Source: JAIVJG01 sp964236735 (GTDB lineage Bacteria; Acidobacteriota; Blastocatellia; Pyrinomonadales; Pyrinomonadaceae). From it: a stretch of DNA of 64,000 bases. Where the stretch lies: the NCBI GenBank assembly GCA_964236735.1, contig CAXSFM010000016.1, positions 1 to 64,000 on the forward strand, in the 5' to 3' direction. Shown in pieces: positions 1-10,600 of this stretch; the first letter of the stretch is position 1, and each line of letters begins with the position of its first letter. The translations under genes and the position numbers were made by a program. Under the pieces are notes generated by a model. The model saw only the letters and a list, made by a program, of their open reading frames with translations. It had not been told where the DNA came from and made no database searches.

Positions 1-3000
1 CGCACAGGTAATGGCCGCGATTCGGAATCACCGTGCCGTTCGGAATCGTGCAGCGTAGCGTGCCGTCTGAGGCTACGACGGCGTAACCTGTGCCGCCGCC
101 CGCGACCGTCAGGTCAGCGCCCGCGTTGTTGTAGAGTTCAATAAACTCGTCGTTGGCGCCGCTCGGGCCGCGCAGGCGGAACTCCGAGATGAGCATTATC
201 GGGCCGCCGGACACGAACGCCTGACAGGCGAAAGCTCTGGGCGTGACGATCAGCGACCAGCCGTTGAACGTGCCGGTGTCTCCCGCAAACTGATCGGAGA
301 CCAGAGTGTTCCAAGTCCCCTGCGTGCTGGTACCGTTCAGACGGCTCAGTTCGCCTACAGGGTCGTGCGGGATAAAGCCGATGGTGTCCCACGTCGGCGA
401 GTTGAAGACGGGTAAGAAGTCGTCCGTGAAGGGCGCTTGCGCCGCTGTGGCTGACAGGTAATCGTTGGGCGCTGCCGCCGTGTCGTCAATCACCGAGTTG
501 GTTATGTTAGCGCCGGTGCCGCCGTCCGTGACTCCGCCGATGACGGAGAGGAAATCGGTGCCGTAGCCACTGGGCGCTCTCAGCATCACCGTCAGATCGC
601 CGGTGAATGTGTGCGTAATGCTATCAACACGGAAGTTGATGTCGGAAATCTCAAAGTCGTCCGTGATGGTCATCGAGTCAATCACGCCGCGCGGGCGGGG
701 GCCGTCAGGAATCGCCTTGGCGGGCGAGATCGTCTTCGTGTAAGTGATGGGCGCTCCGGTGCCGTTCGGCGTGCCGACGCGCAACACGATGTTGCGCGCG
801 TTGGTCGTGCCCAACGCGCTGTTGGGCGTCAGGGTGAACCTGAGCGCCTGGCCGCAGGCCACGCCGCTCAAGGGCACTTTGAACTGGAAGGTGTCGCCGC
901 TGGCGGTTCCCTGCACTGCGATGGCCGGATAGGTCGAATTAGCGTCCGTGATGGTGATGCCGGGAGTCGAAGTGGCAAGCGTCGCTGTGGCCGATGCCAC
1001 GTTCTTTGACGTTTTGCGGAAGGGGTTTCTCAGGGAGACCGTGAGATTGATCGTCTCGCCCGGATCAATAGCGCCGTTGTTGTTGCCGAGGCTATCGTTG
1101 ACCGTGACGGTCTGGACATCCAGATCAGGAGTCTGGAAAGATTCCGTGATGCCCATGTGTCCGGCGGTGTAGCCGAACATCTGCGCCAGCGGCGCGTCCG
1201 ACTTGAAGCCGAGACCGCGGTCGGCAAAGCCGCCCCAGATCGAATCTTCGTTGGCGCAGGCGTTGGCCGCGCAGTCGGCATCAATGAGAGCGTCGCGCGC
1301 CTGAATGAAGGTCGGATTGGTCGGCGTCATCTTCATCCCGTCGGTGACGATACGAAGCATCTTGTTGTTGCCGGTCGGCACGTCGCCCGCGTTGGCCGCG
1401 ATGATGCGGCTGCGGACTTCCCAGAGCGTCAGGCACCAGACCTCGCCGATGTTATGCACCTCGAACGCGCCGCCGGTGTTGTTGCCGAGCGGGTCGGGGG
1501 CGATGCCGCCCGAAAGATTGTTCGTGATGTCGTCCACGTCAGCCCATGTGAGCGGGTTGACAGTGTTGTTGGTCGAATAAGGGAAACGGCGGATACCATA
1601 GACGTAGTTGTCGGTGTAGGTCGTGATGCCGAACGCCTTGTATGTGGCGTAGCCGCCCTCCACGTAGTTCCCGTTGGGATCGTCCGCATTGGTGTTATTC
1701 AAGAGCGAGAGAGCATAGAAGTCGCTCCAGCCCTCGCCCATGCCGCCGCCGACATCCCAGTTCAGCCCGGCGCCGTTGCCGATTAGTCGGTTGGACGTGC
1801 CGTGCGTCAACTCGTGCATCAGGATTTCCGCGTCAATGCCGCCGTCGCGGTCAATCGTGGGGCCGGTAAACCGGTACATCTGCGCGCGCCCAGACTGACC
1901 ATCGGGCGGCGTGGAGAAGTTAGCGTTGTCAACGCCTAAACTGTCCTGCGCCTCGGCCAGCACGCGATCATTGCCTAATCCCATGCCGCTAAAGTTGAGT
2001 TGCTGGAAGTTGCCCGCCGCCTCGTCGAAACCCAGCGCGAAGAGGCGGTCGTGATACCAGTTGGAAGTGTAGAAGAGTTGCGTGACCGCGCCGCGACGAA
2101 ATTGGTCAACGGCGAGGGTGCCGTTGTTACCGTTCCCGGTCGCGGTCTGTCCCGCCTCGGGGTTGCCGCCCTGCGGCGGTGGTAGGTAGTTGGTCTGGAA
2201 GTCGCGCGGCGTCGTGCCGAGAAAGTCGCGATTGCGCGCGTTGGCATCCGGGTTGCCCGTCGGCTTGCCGTTGCCGTCAAGCACGGAACTCGCCGCCGTG
2301 TCGGGAATATTGGCGTCAGCGCCGCCGACTCGATCAAGATAGGCGTGGACGTTGTTGCCGATGGTCTGTGTCTGCGCTGCGGTGCAGACGCCGCCGGGAC
2401 AATCGTCAATCCAGCCGTTCGGGCTGGCAGTGATGTTCTGGGCGGTGAACATGCTGACGATGGTAGGAGCGATGCCGGGGGCTTGGAAGCCGGAGCCGAC
2501 CGTCGCAGTCGTCGGGGAGAGCGGAGCCGGGCTATCCGCAGGTGTCGTGCCGTCGGCCTGCACGTAAACTCTGAAACGCGCGTCGTGGGTCGAGGCGTTG
2601 TCGCGAATATTCTTCCGCCACAATAGCTTTCCGGTGCTGGCGTCAACCAGCGTGTACCAGTCGCCGGGGCCGTCGGTGAAAGTGATCTGCGACCACGCCG
2701 GGAGCAGCACACCGGGAGCGGCGGGGAAATAGACCAACTTGCTCGTGACGTTACCCGACACGCTCGCGTTGTTGGCGACGACTTCCGTCTTCGTGCCCTG
2801 CGCGTTCGTGTTGCTCAGAGTAGCCTGCGATGCGTCCACGGTGATATACACCGAGGCCATCGCGCGCGCCAGCGCGTCCTGCGCGGAGATCAACTCGCCC
2901 ACATTAAGCGCGGGAGCCGTCGTCGTGGCATCGGGAATCATCAACCCGGTATAGCGGAAGAGTCGTCCCTCGGCGTCGAGCACGAAACGCGACTCGCTCT

Positions 3001-3637
3001 GGAACACGGGCAGCCCGTTGACCGTCTGCTCGACGCGAACCATCCGCAGGCCGCTCTCATGGCTGACGCTCTCGCCGATGAAATTCAGGCCGGCGATGTC
3101 GCGGCGCGAGAATCCAAACAGGCTGCTGTTGTTCTGGATGAAGGAGCGCACGATGTCATTGCCGGAATTGCCCGGAGACGCATCGGTGAGCGCGCCCGTC
3201 GTGCTGCGGAGCACTTCGACTGCGCCGGTGATCGGCGAAACGTTAGTCTCGACGCCGGGAACGCTCTCCTTGAGTTGGGAGATTCCCTTTAGAATCGTCT
3301 GTGACTGTGACTCCGCCTGTTTTGTGATGGCTAAAGCGTTTGACGCGACCAACGCGCTCATGGCCGCTTTGTCAGTCACGCGCACATCCAAGTTGACGAG
3401 GGGATGTCCTTTCGTCCCCCTTGAAGCGATGGGAACTGTACCCTGATTGCCCGGCGCGGCAGGGTCTACCGGCCTCCAGATGGAAGTTTTATCGCCCTTT
3501 GTGGTGGCGTCCTGTGCATAGCTGGCGCTGTATGTTGTTCGGAGAGCGGGCGCGGCCAGCAACGCAACGATAATGATCGCGAGCGCGCCGAAAAAAATCG
3601 GCCTCATTGAACGGGACGACGGGGAATGAAGAGACAT
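1..3637 (-). CDS. Secreted M36 (fungalysin) metalloprotease, 3' end outside window
   Basis: The reading frame is open from an ATG at 3637 to the window edge (about 1,212 codons), so the C-terminus is missing. An AAGGAG ribosome site lies 7 bases before the ATG. Residues 1-45 form a signal peptide. A fungalysin/thermolysin-type propeptide lies near residues 110-190. The zinc site is visible as HELTH (H608, E609, H612) followed by EGWSD (E635), as in family M36. After the catalytic domain come a linker, a proprotein-convertase P domain (about 970-1140) and the start of a lamin-tail domain (from about 1145, with EFIELYN). It is probably an exported, autoprocessed protease. The P domain and lamin-tail domain are common C-terminal adhesion or targeting modules in secreted bacterial enzymes. 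Family assignment is confident; the substrate is unknown. Confidence 0.88.
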   Translation of the reverse strand, partial: MSLHSPSSRSMRPIFFGALAIIIVALLAAPALRTTYSASYAQDATTKGDKTSIWRPVDPAAPGNQGTVPIASRGTKGHPLVNLDVRVTDKAAMSALVASNALAITKQAESQSQTILKGISQLKESVPGVETNVSPITGAVEVLRSTTGALTDASPGNSGNDIVRSFIQNNSSLFGFSRRDIAGLNFIGESVSHESGLRMVRVEQTVNGLPVFQSESRFVLDAEGRLFRYTGLMIPDATTTAPALNVGELISAQDALARAMASVYITVDASQATLSNTNAQGTKTEVVANNASVSGNVTSKLVYFPAAPGVLLPAWSQITFTDGPGDWYTLVDASTGKLLWRKNIRDNASTHDARFRVYVQADGTTPADSPAPLSPTTATVGSGFQAPGIAPTIVSMFTAQNITASPNGWIDDCPGGVCTAAQTQTIGNNVHAYLDRVGGADANIPDTAASSVLDGNGKPTGNPDANARNRDFLGTTPRDFQTNYLPPPQGGNPEAGQTATGNGNNGTLAVDQFRRGAVTQLFYTSNWYHDRLFALGFDEAAGNFQQLNFSGMGLGNDRVLAEAQDSLGVDNANFSTPPDGQSGRAQMYRFTGPTIDRDGGIDAEILMHELTHGTSNRLIGNGAGLNWDVGGGMGEGWSDFYALSLLNNTNADDPNGNYVEGGYATYKAFGITTYTDNYVYGIRRFPYSTNNTVNPLTWADVDDITNNLSGGIAPDPLGNNTGGAFEVHNIGEVWCLTLWEVRSRIIAANAGDVPTGNNKMLRIVTDGMKMTPTNPTFIQARDALIDADCAANACANEDSIWGGFADRGLGFKSDAPLAQMFGYTAGHMGITESFQTPDLDVQTVTVNDSLGNNNGAIDPGETINLTVSLRNPFRKTSKNVASATATLATSTPGITITDANSTYPAIAVQGTASGDTFQFKVPLSGVACGQALRFTLTPNSALGTTNARNIVLRVGTPNGTGAPITYTKTISPAKAIPDGPRPRGVIDSMTITDDFEISDINFRVDSITHTFTGDLTVMLRAPSGYGTDFLSVIGGVTDGGTGANITNSVIDDTAAAPNDYLSATAAQAPFTDDFLPVFNSPTWDTIGFIPHDPVGELSRLNGTSTQGTWNTLVSDQFAGDTGTFNGWSLIVTPRAFACQAFVSGGPIMLISEFRLRGPSGANDEFIELYNNAGADLTVAGGGTGYAVVASDGTLRCTIPNGTVIPNRGHYLC

Positions 3638-4223
3638 CGAAGAACTCCTTGAGTTAGTGTTTGCAATAAGTTTCATCTCAAAAGCGATGGGCACAACAAC
3701 ATTTGTGTGGCCGATAGCTCACAGACTTCTCAATTCAGAATGAGGCTGAGACATTTTCTCTCGTCTCAGTGTAGAGCATGGTCAGCGTTGAGGACTCCAC
3801 CTTTCCCGGTATGCTTCCATCGCTTAGGAAGGTAGAGACGGCGACTGAAAAGTCGCTTTCGGTCGTTGAACTTTTGCCACGTCAACTAATGCCAATGGGT
3901 TTGTCATGCCAGAGAGATTGAAATCTTCAGTGACTGCCCTTACAGTCGCGGCACACAGCTATTCAGACAAACTCTAATCTACGTGGCGGTAGCTGTTATT
4001 ATTGGTTGGGAAGGATCACAAATTTTTTGCATCAATCGGGCGCATCATTCTTAACCGAATCGTGTACTAAGTCAAATAGTATTTCGGGTAAGAATGCTGC
4101 TAAATGTGAAGCCGCCTGACGAGGAATCAGCCTCCGGGAGGAATATTCCGAATTGCTCCTCATATAAACGACTACGCAATAACCGACTACGCAGCTTCTA
4201 AAGGCATTTGATTGATTTTCGAT
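3638..4223 (-). promoter_or_regulatory. Intergenic leader of the protease gene with inverted repeats
   Basis: This 586-base stretch has no convincing gene. On the minus strand three potential stems precede the protease start: GCGACT/AGTCGC around a 4-base loop (3841-3856); a 9-bp stem (3829-3837 with 3795-3803) containing one U-G wobble that pairs only in minus-strand RNA; and CTGAGAC/GTCTCAG with a 10-base loop (3746-3769). None is followed by a T-run, so they do not look like terminators. A short direct repeat, CGACTACGCA, occurs twice near 4169-4193. The stretch may be a structured 5' leader or a set of operators. I recognise no riboswitch class in it. Confidence 0.35.
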
Positions 4224-7200
4224 TCATTGTGGCCTGGCGACGACGAGCGGCGTCGCTTCAACTTCGCGCCGATAAAACACACGTGGGCGTTGCACGTTGC
4301 GCTCCGCGGGGTCGGCGATTTGTTCTTCGCCTTTCACGAACGCCACCTTCACACCGCGCCCGCTCGTTTCCTTCATCAATTCAATTTGCATCTGCGGCAC
4401 TCTCTGCGTCGCGTAATCGAACCACTCGCGCACGATGACGCTGCCATCCTTTGGTTCATCATCAGCCTTGCTTTGCTTGATGCCTTCTTCAACTAACGCG
4501 AAAGTCAGAAAGCCGTGTCCGAACTTCGACGCTTCCTGCGCCGCCTGATAACTCTGCGCGGCGGTTAAGATGTACATCCCTTTCTCATACGCGAGTTGCG
4601 CCAGCCCTTTCGAGTTCATCGGTCCGCGTCGCTTCTCTTCCGACTCTAACGCCTGTCCTGAATTGCAGGCGTCAATCACCATCAATAACTGTCCGGCATC
4701 TACGCCTTCGAGTGCATCCTGTAATTCGAGGTCAGAGACGCTGTGCGTCAAAATAGTTTTCAATCCGGCTTCATCTATCGCATCGCGTCCGCCTTCGTAG
4801 CCGAGATCATGCGGGATGAGATAGAAGCGATTCGCCTGCGCTGTGCCGTGTCCGGCAAAGTAGATAACAAGTGCGTCTTCCGGTTTCACTTTCGCTTTCA
4901 GGTCGGCGAGTGCTTTCAGGATGTTGGCCTTTGTCGCCTGCATGTCTGTCAGCACGACGGGCGGCGTCTGCGTGTATGAAGCGAGTCTGGCTTGTTGTGT
5001 CTGCCACTCTGCGCTGAAGTCCTGTGCATCGGCGACGGCGTACTTCAAATCGAAATCTTTGTTCGCATAACTATTCACGCCGACGGCCAGCACATACGCC
5101 GTACCTTTGCGCCTCAAGCTCTCCGCACCTTTCACAGTCAACATCGCGTCGGAGCTTTTCACGTTGTCGCGGTTGAAGGCGTAAGCCGTGAATTGATTTT
5201 CTCCGGCAACGACAGGCACGGTCGCGTCGAGCGTCGCGCTGCTGCCACCTGCGAGCGCGTCTCCATGCCAAACGCGGACGAGCGAGCCGTTGCGAAAAAG
5301 TCGCACATCCTGCGCGCCGCTCCCGCTCGCGTGTGCGCCGTCAGCCGCCGCTTCCGCAAGATTGAGCTTGAGGTTAACGGTTGCCTTGCCCGCACTCGCG
5401 GAAGCACCGCCTGCGAGCGCGAGGTTGAGCTTCGGTTGCCGACGATCTTTTTGTGAAATGTCCTGCGCGGCATGAGGCCGCTTGCCCGCGATGATCTCCG
5501 CGAGCAGGCCAGGGTAATAAAAATCGTTGAAGAAGGTTTCGACGGGCGCGTAATCAAACGTGTTGCCGTTGAACTCCCAGAGAATCTGTTTCCATGCGGG
5601 CGGCGTCCCGTCAAAGAGTCCGTCCACTGTCGCGATCAGCCAATCGTTGTCGCCGAGCGCGAGCAGCGTGGCGAGTTCGCTTCCCGTCGCCACGTCCCAC
5701 AATTTAATTTGCCGATCATTGCCGCCACTCGCGAGCGTTTTCCCGTCGGGGCTGAAAGCGACACCTTTGACGTAGCCCTGATGTCCCTGCAACACATAAC
5801 GCGCGTCGCCCGTCGCGATGTCCCAGATGCGCGCCGTCTCGTCCGCGCTCGCGCTGGCAAGCAATTTGTTGTCAGGACTGAACGCGATGGAATAGACGAC
5901 GTTGCGATGGCCTGCCAAGGTTCGCACAAGGCTGCCGTCCGCGACGTTCCAGACTGTGATGAAATTATCATGCGAGGCAGCCAGCAGTTTGCCGTCCGCG
6001 CTAAACTGAATGTCTTTCGCGATAAAACCTTTCCCCAAATCGGCAGGTGCAAAACGGCGCAACGTCTGCCCGCTTCCGGCGTTAATCAAGCCAATGCCTT
6101 TCGGGTTGCTGATCGCATAAACGGACGACTTCGCATCGGGGCTGAAACGAATCTGGCTGTAAGCGAACGTCGGGTCTTTCAACGCAAGCACCGATTTTCC
6201 GGTCGTCAGATTCCACAGCTTGAACGTCCCGCTGACATCTGATGAAGCGAGTAGTTGCGCGTCGGGGCTAAAGGCAATCGAATACACATCGTCGCTGTAA
6301 CCCGTGAACGTGCGGACATCTTTTCCGGTATCAATCGCCGTGATGGTCACGTCGTGCGTCTCTTCGTTGGTGGCCGCATTGCGATGATAAAACCCGCGCG
6401 TCATCAGTTGCCCGTCCGCGCTAAAGACAACGGAGTGCGGTTCTCTGGTGCCCGTCGGAAGCGTGCGAAGCGAACCGCCGGAAGCTGTGTCCCAGAACTT
6501 CACAGTGTTCTTTTGAAAGCTGACGCTGGAGAGCGTGCGCGTGCGACGGTCGAACGCCAGCGTCGTCACGTCCGCCGAACTAACCTGCGGCGGCGTCACT
6601 TCATTGCCGCTCGCGACATCCCACAACAGCACTTCAATTCCGACTGCGCCCGCGAGTCGTTTGCCGTCGCGATTGAAGGCGACGCTTTCAACGTTCTGGT
6701 ATTTACTGTAGAGCTTGTTAATCTCCGCGCCGCTCGCAGTGTCCCAGACCATGATGCGGTTTCCGTAAGTGCCGCCCGCAACCCTCAGGTCGTCTGGACT
6801 GAAAGCCACATCTTTGATCCAGTACTGATCGTCCTTCAACGTCCGCAATTCGCGCCCCGTCGCCGCATCCCACAGCTTGAGCGTGTTGTCGTTGCTGCCG
6901 CTCGCAATCATTTTGCCGTTGTGACTGAACGCGACCGCGTTGACGCCGTCCGTGTGTCCTTCAAGCGTGCGAATCTTTGCAGCCGTCGCGACATCCCAGA
7001 CATTGACTTTTAAGGCGCTGGCGCTCGCGAGCCGTTTGCCGTCGGGACTAAAGGCAACGGAGTCAGTAGAAATCAGTTCGTCCGGCGAAGTTTGCACAAA
7101 CTCGCGCAGATTCTCGCCGTTCGCCACATCGTAAAGCTTTACGGGCGCGACGGACGCGACGGCCAGCGTCTTGCCGTCTGGACTAAACGCGAGCGAAGCG

Positions 7201-7577
7201 ATTTGTCCGCCTGCCACATTCACCGTTCGCAGTGCCGCTCCCGTCGTCGCGTCCCATAATTTGAACGTGCCGTCGTAGCCGCCGCTCGCGATGATTTTAC
7301 TGTCAGGGCTAAACGCGATGCTGGTCACGCCTTCGGCCTGCGCGGTCGGGATGGTGCGGAGTTGCATGTTGGTCGCGGCATCCCACAGCTTGATCGTCTG
7401 GTCGGCAGACGCGCTGGCGAGCAGGCGACCGTCGGGACTGTAAGCGACGCACTTAACAGTCGTCGCGTGCCCGTTCTGGACGATAATCTGCGGCTTCTGC
7501 GCGCGCGCGATGAACGGCAGCAACAGTGCAAACAACACCACTGTTGCGACACGAGGAATATTCATTCGCTGGTTCAT
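4224..7577 (-). CDS. Exported WD40 propeller-caspase (C14) protein, paralogue A
   Basis: The protein has 1,117 residues. A signal peptide (cleavage likely after ARA near residue 26) is followed by about 13 WD40 repeats, enough for two beta-propellers (about 30-660). Next comes a linker containing a DGLFDGTP motif, an Ig-like strand-rich segment, and a C14 caspase-fold domain (about 825-1060) with catalytic H910 (FAGHGT) and C971 (IDACNSG). The tail ends in RVFYRRE. It is predicted to be a cysteine protease acting outside the cytoplasm, with the propellers as binding or sensing modules. It is the last of four tandem paralogues, 78 bases after paralogue B, and probably shares their transcript. 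The cleavage specificity and trigger cannot be read from the sequence. Confidence 0.9.
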   Translation of the reverse strand: MNQRMNIPRVATVVLFALLLPFIARAQKPQIIVQNGHATTVKCVAYSPDGRLLASASADQTIKLWDAATNMQLRTIPTAQAEGVTSIAFSPDSKIIASGGYDGTFKLWDATTGAALRTVNVAGGQIASLAFSPDGKTLAVASVAPVKLYDVANGENLREFVQTSPDELISTDSVAFSPDGKRLASASALKVNVWDVATAAKIRTLEGHTDGVNAVAFSHNGKMIASGSNDNTLKLWDAATGRELRTLKDDQYWIKDVAFSPDDLRVAGGTYGNRIMVWDTASGAEINKLYSKYQNVESVAFNRDGKRLAGAVGIEVLLWDVASGNEVTPPQVSSADVTTLAFDRRTRTLSSVSFQKNTVKFWDTASGGSLRTLPTGTREPHSVVFSADGQLMTRGFYHRNAATNEETHDVTITAIDTGKDVRTFTGYSDDVYSIAFSPDAQLLASSDVSGTFKLWNLTTGKSVLALKDPTFAYSQIRFSPDAKSSVYAISNPKGIGLINAGSGQTLRRFAPADLGKGFIAKDIQFSADGKLLAASHDNFITVWNVADGSLVRTLAGHRNVVYSIAFSPDNKLLASASADETARIWDIATGDARYVLQGHQGYVKGVAFSPDGKTLASGGNDRQIKLWDVATGSELATLLALGDNDWLIATVDGLFDGTPPAWKQILWEFNGNTFDYAPVETFFNDFYYPGLLAEIIAGKRPHAAQDISQKDRRQPKLNLALAGGASASAGKATVNLKLNLAEAAADGAHASGSGAQDVRLFRNGSLVRVWHGDALAGGSSATLDATVPVVAGENQFTAYAFNRDNVKSSDAMLTVKGAESLRRKGTAYVLAVGVNSYANKDFDLKYAVADAQDFSAEWQTQQARLASYTQTPPVVLTDMQATKANILKALADLKAKVKPEDALVIYFAGHGTAQANRFYLIPHDLGYEGGRDAIDEAGLKTILTHSVSDLELQDALEGVDAGQLLMVIDACNSGQALESEEKRRGPMNSKGLAQLAYEKGMYILTAAQSYQAAQEASKFGHGFLTFALVEEGIKQSKADDEPKDGSVIVREWFDYATQRVPQMQIELMKETSGRGVKVAFVKGEEQIADPAERNVQRPRVFYRREVEATPLVVARPQ

Positions 7578-7655
7578 AAAGTTTAAGACTTGAGCCTTCC
7601 GGCTTAGGGTTTGAAGATTGAACTTTCAATTCAATCCGAGTTTGACAATAGTTCG

Positions 7656-10600
7656 CTACGGCTTCGCCACGACAAGCGGCTGCGCTTCTAATTCTCTGCG
7701 ATAGAAGACGCGCGGACGTTGCACGTTGCGCTCCGCGGGGTCGGCGATCTGTTCCTCACCTTTCACAAACGCCACCTTCACGCCGCGCCCGCTCGTTTCC
7801 TTCATCAATTCCACCTGCATCTGCGGTACGCGCTGCGTCGCGTAGTCGAACCACTCGCGCGCCACGACCTTTCCATCTTTCGGCTCGTCATCCGCTTTCG
7901 TCTGCTTGATGCCTTCTTCAACTAACGCGAAGGTTAAGAAGCCGTGACCGAACTTTGAAGCTTCCTGCGCCGCTTGATAACTCTGCGCGGCGGTTAAGAT
8001 GTACATCCCTTTCTCATATGCAAGTTGCGCGAGTCCTTTAGAGTTCATCGGCCCTCTACGCTTCTCTTCGGATTCTAAAGCCTGTCCTGAATTACAGGCA
8101 TCAATGACCATCAAGAGTTGTCCGGCATCAACGCCTTCGAGCGCGTCTTCGAGTTCGATGTCGGAGATGCTATGCGCGAGAATTGTTTTCAAGCCCGCCT
8201 CGTCAATCGCGTCGCGCCCGCCTTCGTAGCCGAGATCATTGGGAATCAGATAAAAGCGGTTCTGTTGCGCCGTGCCGTGTCCGGCGAAATAAATGACGAG
8301 GGCGTCTTCCGGTTTCACTTTCGCTTTGAGGACGGCGAGAGCTTTCAAGATATTTGCTTTTGTCGCCTGCGCGTCGTTGAGCGCGATGGTTTGTGTGGAA
8401 GCGTAGTTCTGCAAAATTGTTTGTTGCGTCTTCCACTCATTGCTGAAGTCCTGCGCGTCGGCGACGGCATACTTCAAATCGAAATCTTTGTTCGCATAAG
8501 CGTTGACGCCAACGGCGAGGACATACGCGATGCCTTTGTGCCGCAAACTTTCCGCGCCGTTAATGACGATGACAGCGTCAGAGCTTTTGACGTTGTCGTG
8601 ATTGAAGGCGTAAGCCGTCAGACGATTCTCGCCCGCGATGATGGGAAGATTCGCCGTCAGGGTCGCTTCGGTCTTTCCCGCCAGCGCGTCGCCGTGCCAG
8701 ACGTGTACGAGCGAGCCGTTGCGAAACAGGCGCACGTCCTGCGCTCCGGCGGGAGCGTTGGCGATTTTGATTGTGACGTTGACGATTGGCGTCGCGATGG
8801 AACCGTTGCCGCCCGCGCTCGTGGTTAAGCTGACCTGCGGCTGGCGACGATCTTTCTGCGCGATGTCCTGCGCGACTTTGACGTTGCGCCCCGCCATAAT
8901 TTCGCCGAGCAGGTTCGGGTAATAAAATTCGTTGAAGAAGAGTTCGACCGCCGAGATGTCATAGAGCGCGGGCGAGAATCGCCAGTCGAGGTTGCGCCAT
9001 GATGCGGGCGTGCCGTCGAAGAGTCCGTCGGGCGTGATGACGAGCCAGTCGTCCGTTGCGCCGCCGCCGCCGATCATCGAGCAGAGTTCTGCGCCCGTCG
9101 CAGCGTTCCAGACTTTGATGTTCGTGTCGCGGCTGCCGCTTAAGAGTTTGCTGCCGTCAGGCGAATAGACGACGGTGTCCACCCCGCTCGTATGCCCGAC
9201 GAGCGTGCGTATTTCTGCGCCCGTCGCCGCGTTCCACAATTTGATTTTGTGGTTGCTGCTCGCGCCCGCTAAAGTTTTCCCATCGGGACTGTAAACAAGA
9301 TCGTTCGCGCCATTAGCCAGTTGTGTTGGGTCATTGAGTCCGGTCAGCGTGTGCAGCAGCGCGCCGTCGGCGACGTTCCACAGATAGACGTTATTATCCG
9401 CGCAACCGGCGGCGAGCGTGCGCCCGTCGGGGCTATAGGCTAAAGCCGAGACATAGTTTTTGAGTCCGCTGATCGTCTTCAACAACGCGCCGTCTTTGAC
9501 ACTAAACAACAGCACGTTGTCGTGGTTGCCGAAGAGTCCGACGGCGAGCGTTTGATTGTCGGGACTGAGCGCGAGTTCGTTTGGAAAATCAATGAGGCCG
9601 GTGAGCGTGCGGACTTCCGCGCCCGTCGCCGTGTCCCACACTTTGACTACGTAAGCTTCACCATCTTTAGTCCCGTTAAAGAGCAGTCGCCCGTCGCGGC
9701 TGAAAAGCAAAGGTCTCTGCCCGTTGATGCTTTTGAAGGACTGGCGCAGTTCGCCTGTCGCCGTATCCCAGAGCAAGACCCTCTCATCATGCGCGCCGCC
9801 CGCGAGCAGACGCCCGTCCGCGCTGATGGCGACGGAGGAGAAACCTCCGGCCACGTCTTTGCCATAGACGCGCATCGTGCTGTTGACCAAATCCCAGACC
9901 TCGATGCCGCCGTTAAAACGCGCGCTCGCCAGCGTCCTGCCGTTCGCGCTCATGGATATGTCCAGCACCGAGTTCAAGCCGCCTTTGGACGCGCCCTTCA
10001 ACGCGCCGATCTTTTTTCCATCGGCAGCGTTATGCAAAGTGATGCCGTCATGCTGCGTGGCGACGGCGATGGTGTGATTGTCGGAACTGAAAGCGGCGTC
10101 GAGAGCGAGGTCGTTGAAGTCTGGAATCGAGTACAGCATTTGCCCGTCACTGATGCGCCAGACTCTAACTTTTTCATCGGAGATGTCGCTGCTGGCGACA
10201 AGCAGTTGCGCGTCTGGACTGAAGGCGACGCTATACACTTCTTTATACTGACGCACGAAGTTCTGAAGGACAGCGCCGCTCGCCACGTCCCAGACTTTCA
10301 CAGACCCATCCCAACTCGAACTGGCAAGCATCCGTCCATCTGAACTGAACGAGAGTCCGCTGATGGTCTTGGTGTGCCCCGCGAGAGTCTTCGTCAACTC
10401 TCCGGTTGCCACGCTTAAAAAGTTGATATTATTGTTGGTCCCGCCGCCCGCGACTATTGATTGACCGTCAGGACTAAACGCGACACGTAACGAGCCTGTG
10501 CTGGCAGCCGTCGGCTGTCGCCATGAGCGCGTCAGTTGTCCGTTCGCCACATTCCAGACATAGATTCCCTGCGCCTGCACACCTGCGTCATTACTCGAAT

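Noticed and set aside
3746..3856. Cyclic-di-GMP (GEMM-I) riboswitch before the protease gene
   Set aside because: A GGCAAAA-like stretch and a GAAA were noticed, but the conserved GACGCAAAG segment and the receptor stem are not there.
4992..7013. Long open frames on the plus strand across the WD40-caspase genes
   Set aside because: They are antisense shadows produced by codon bias of the repeated WD40 genes; compositions are implausible and no ribosome sites fit.
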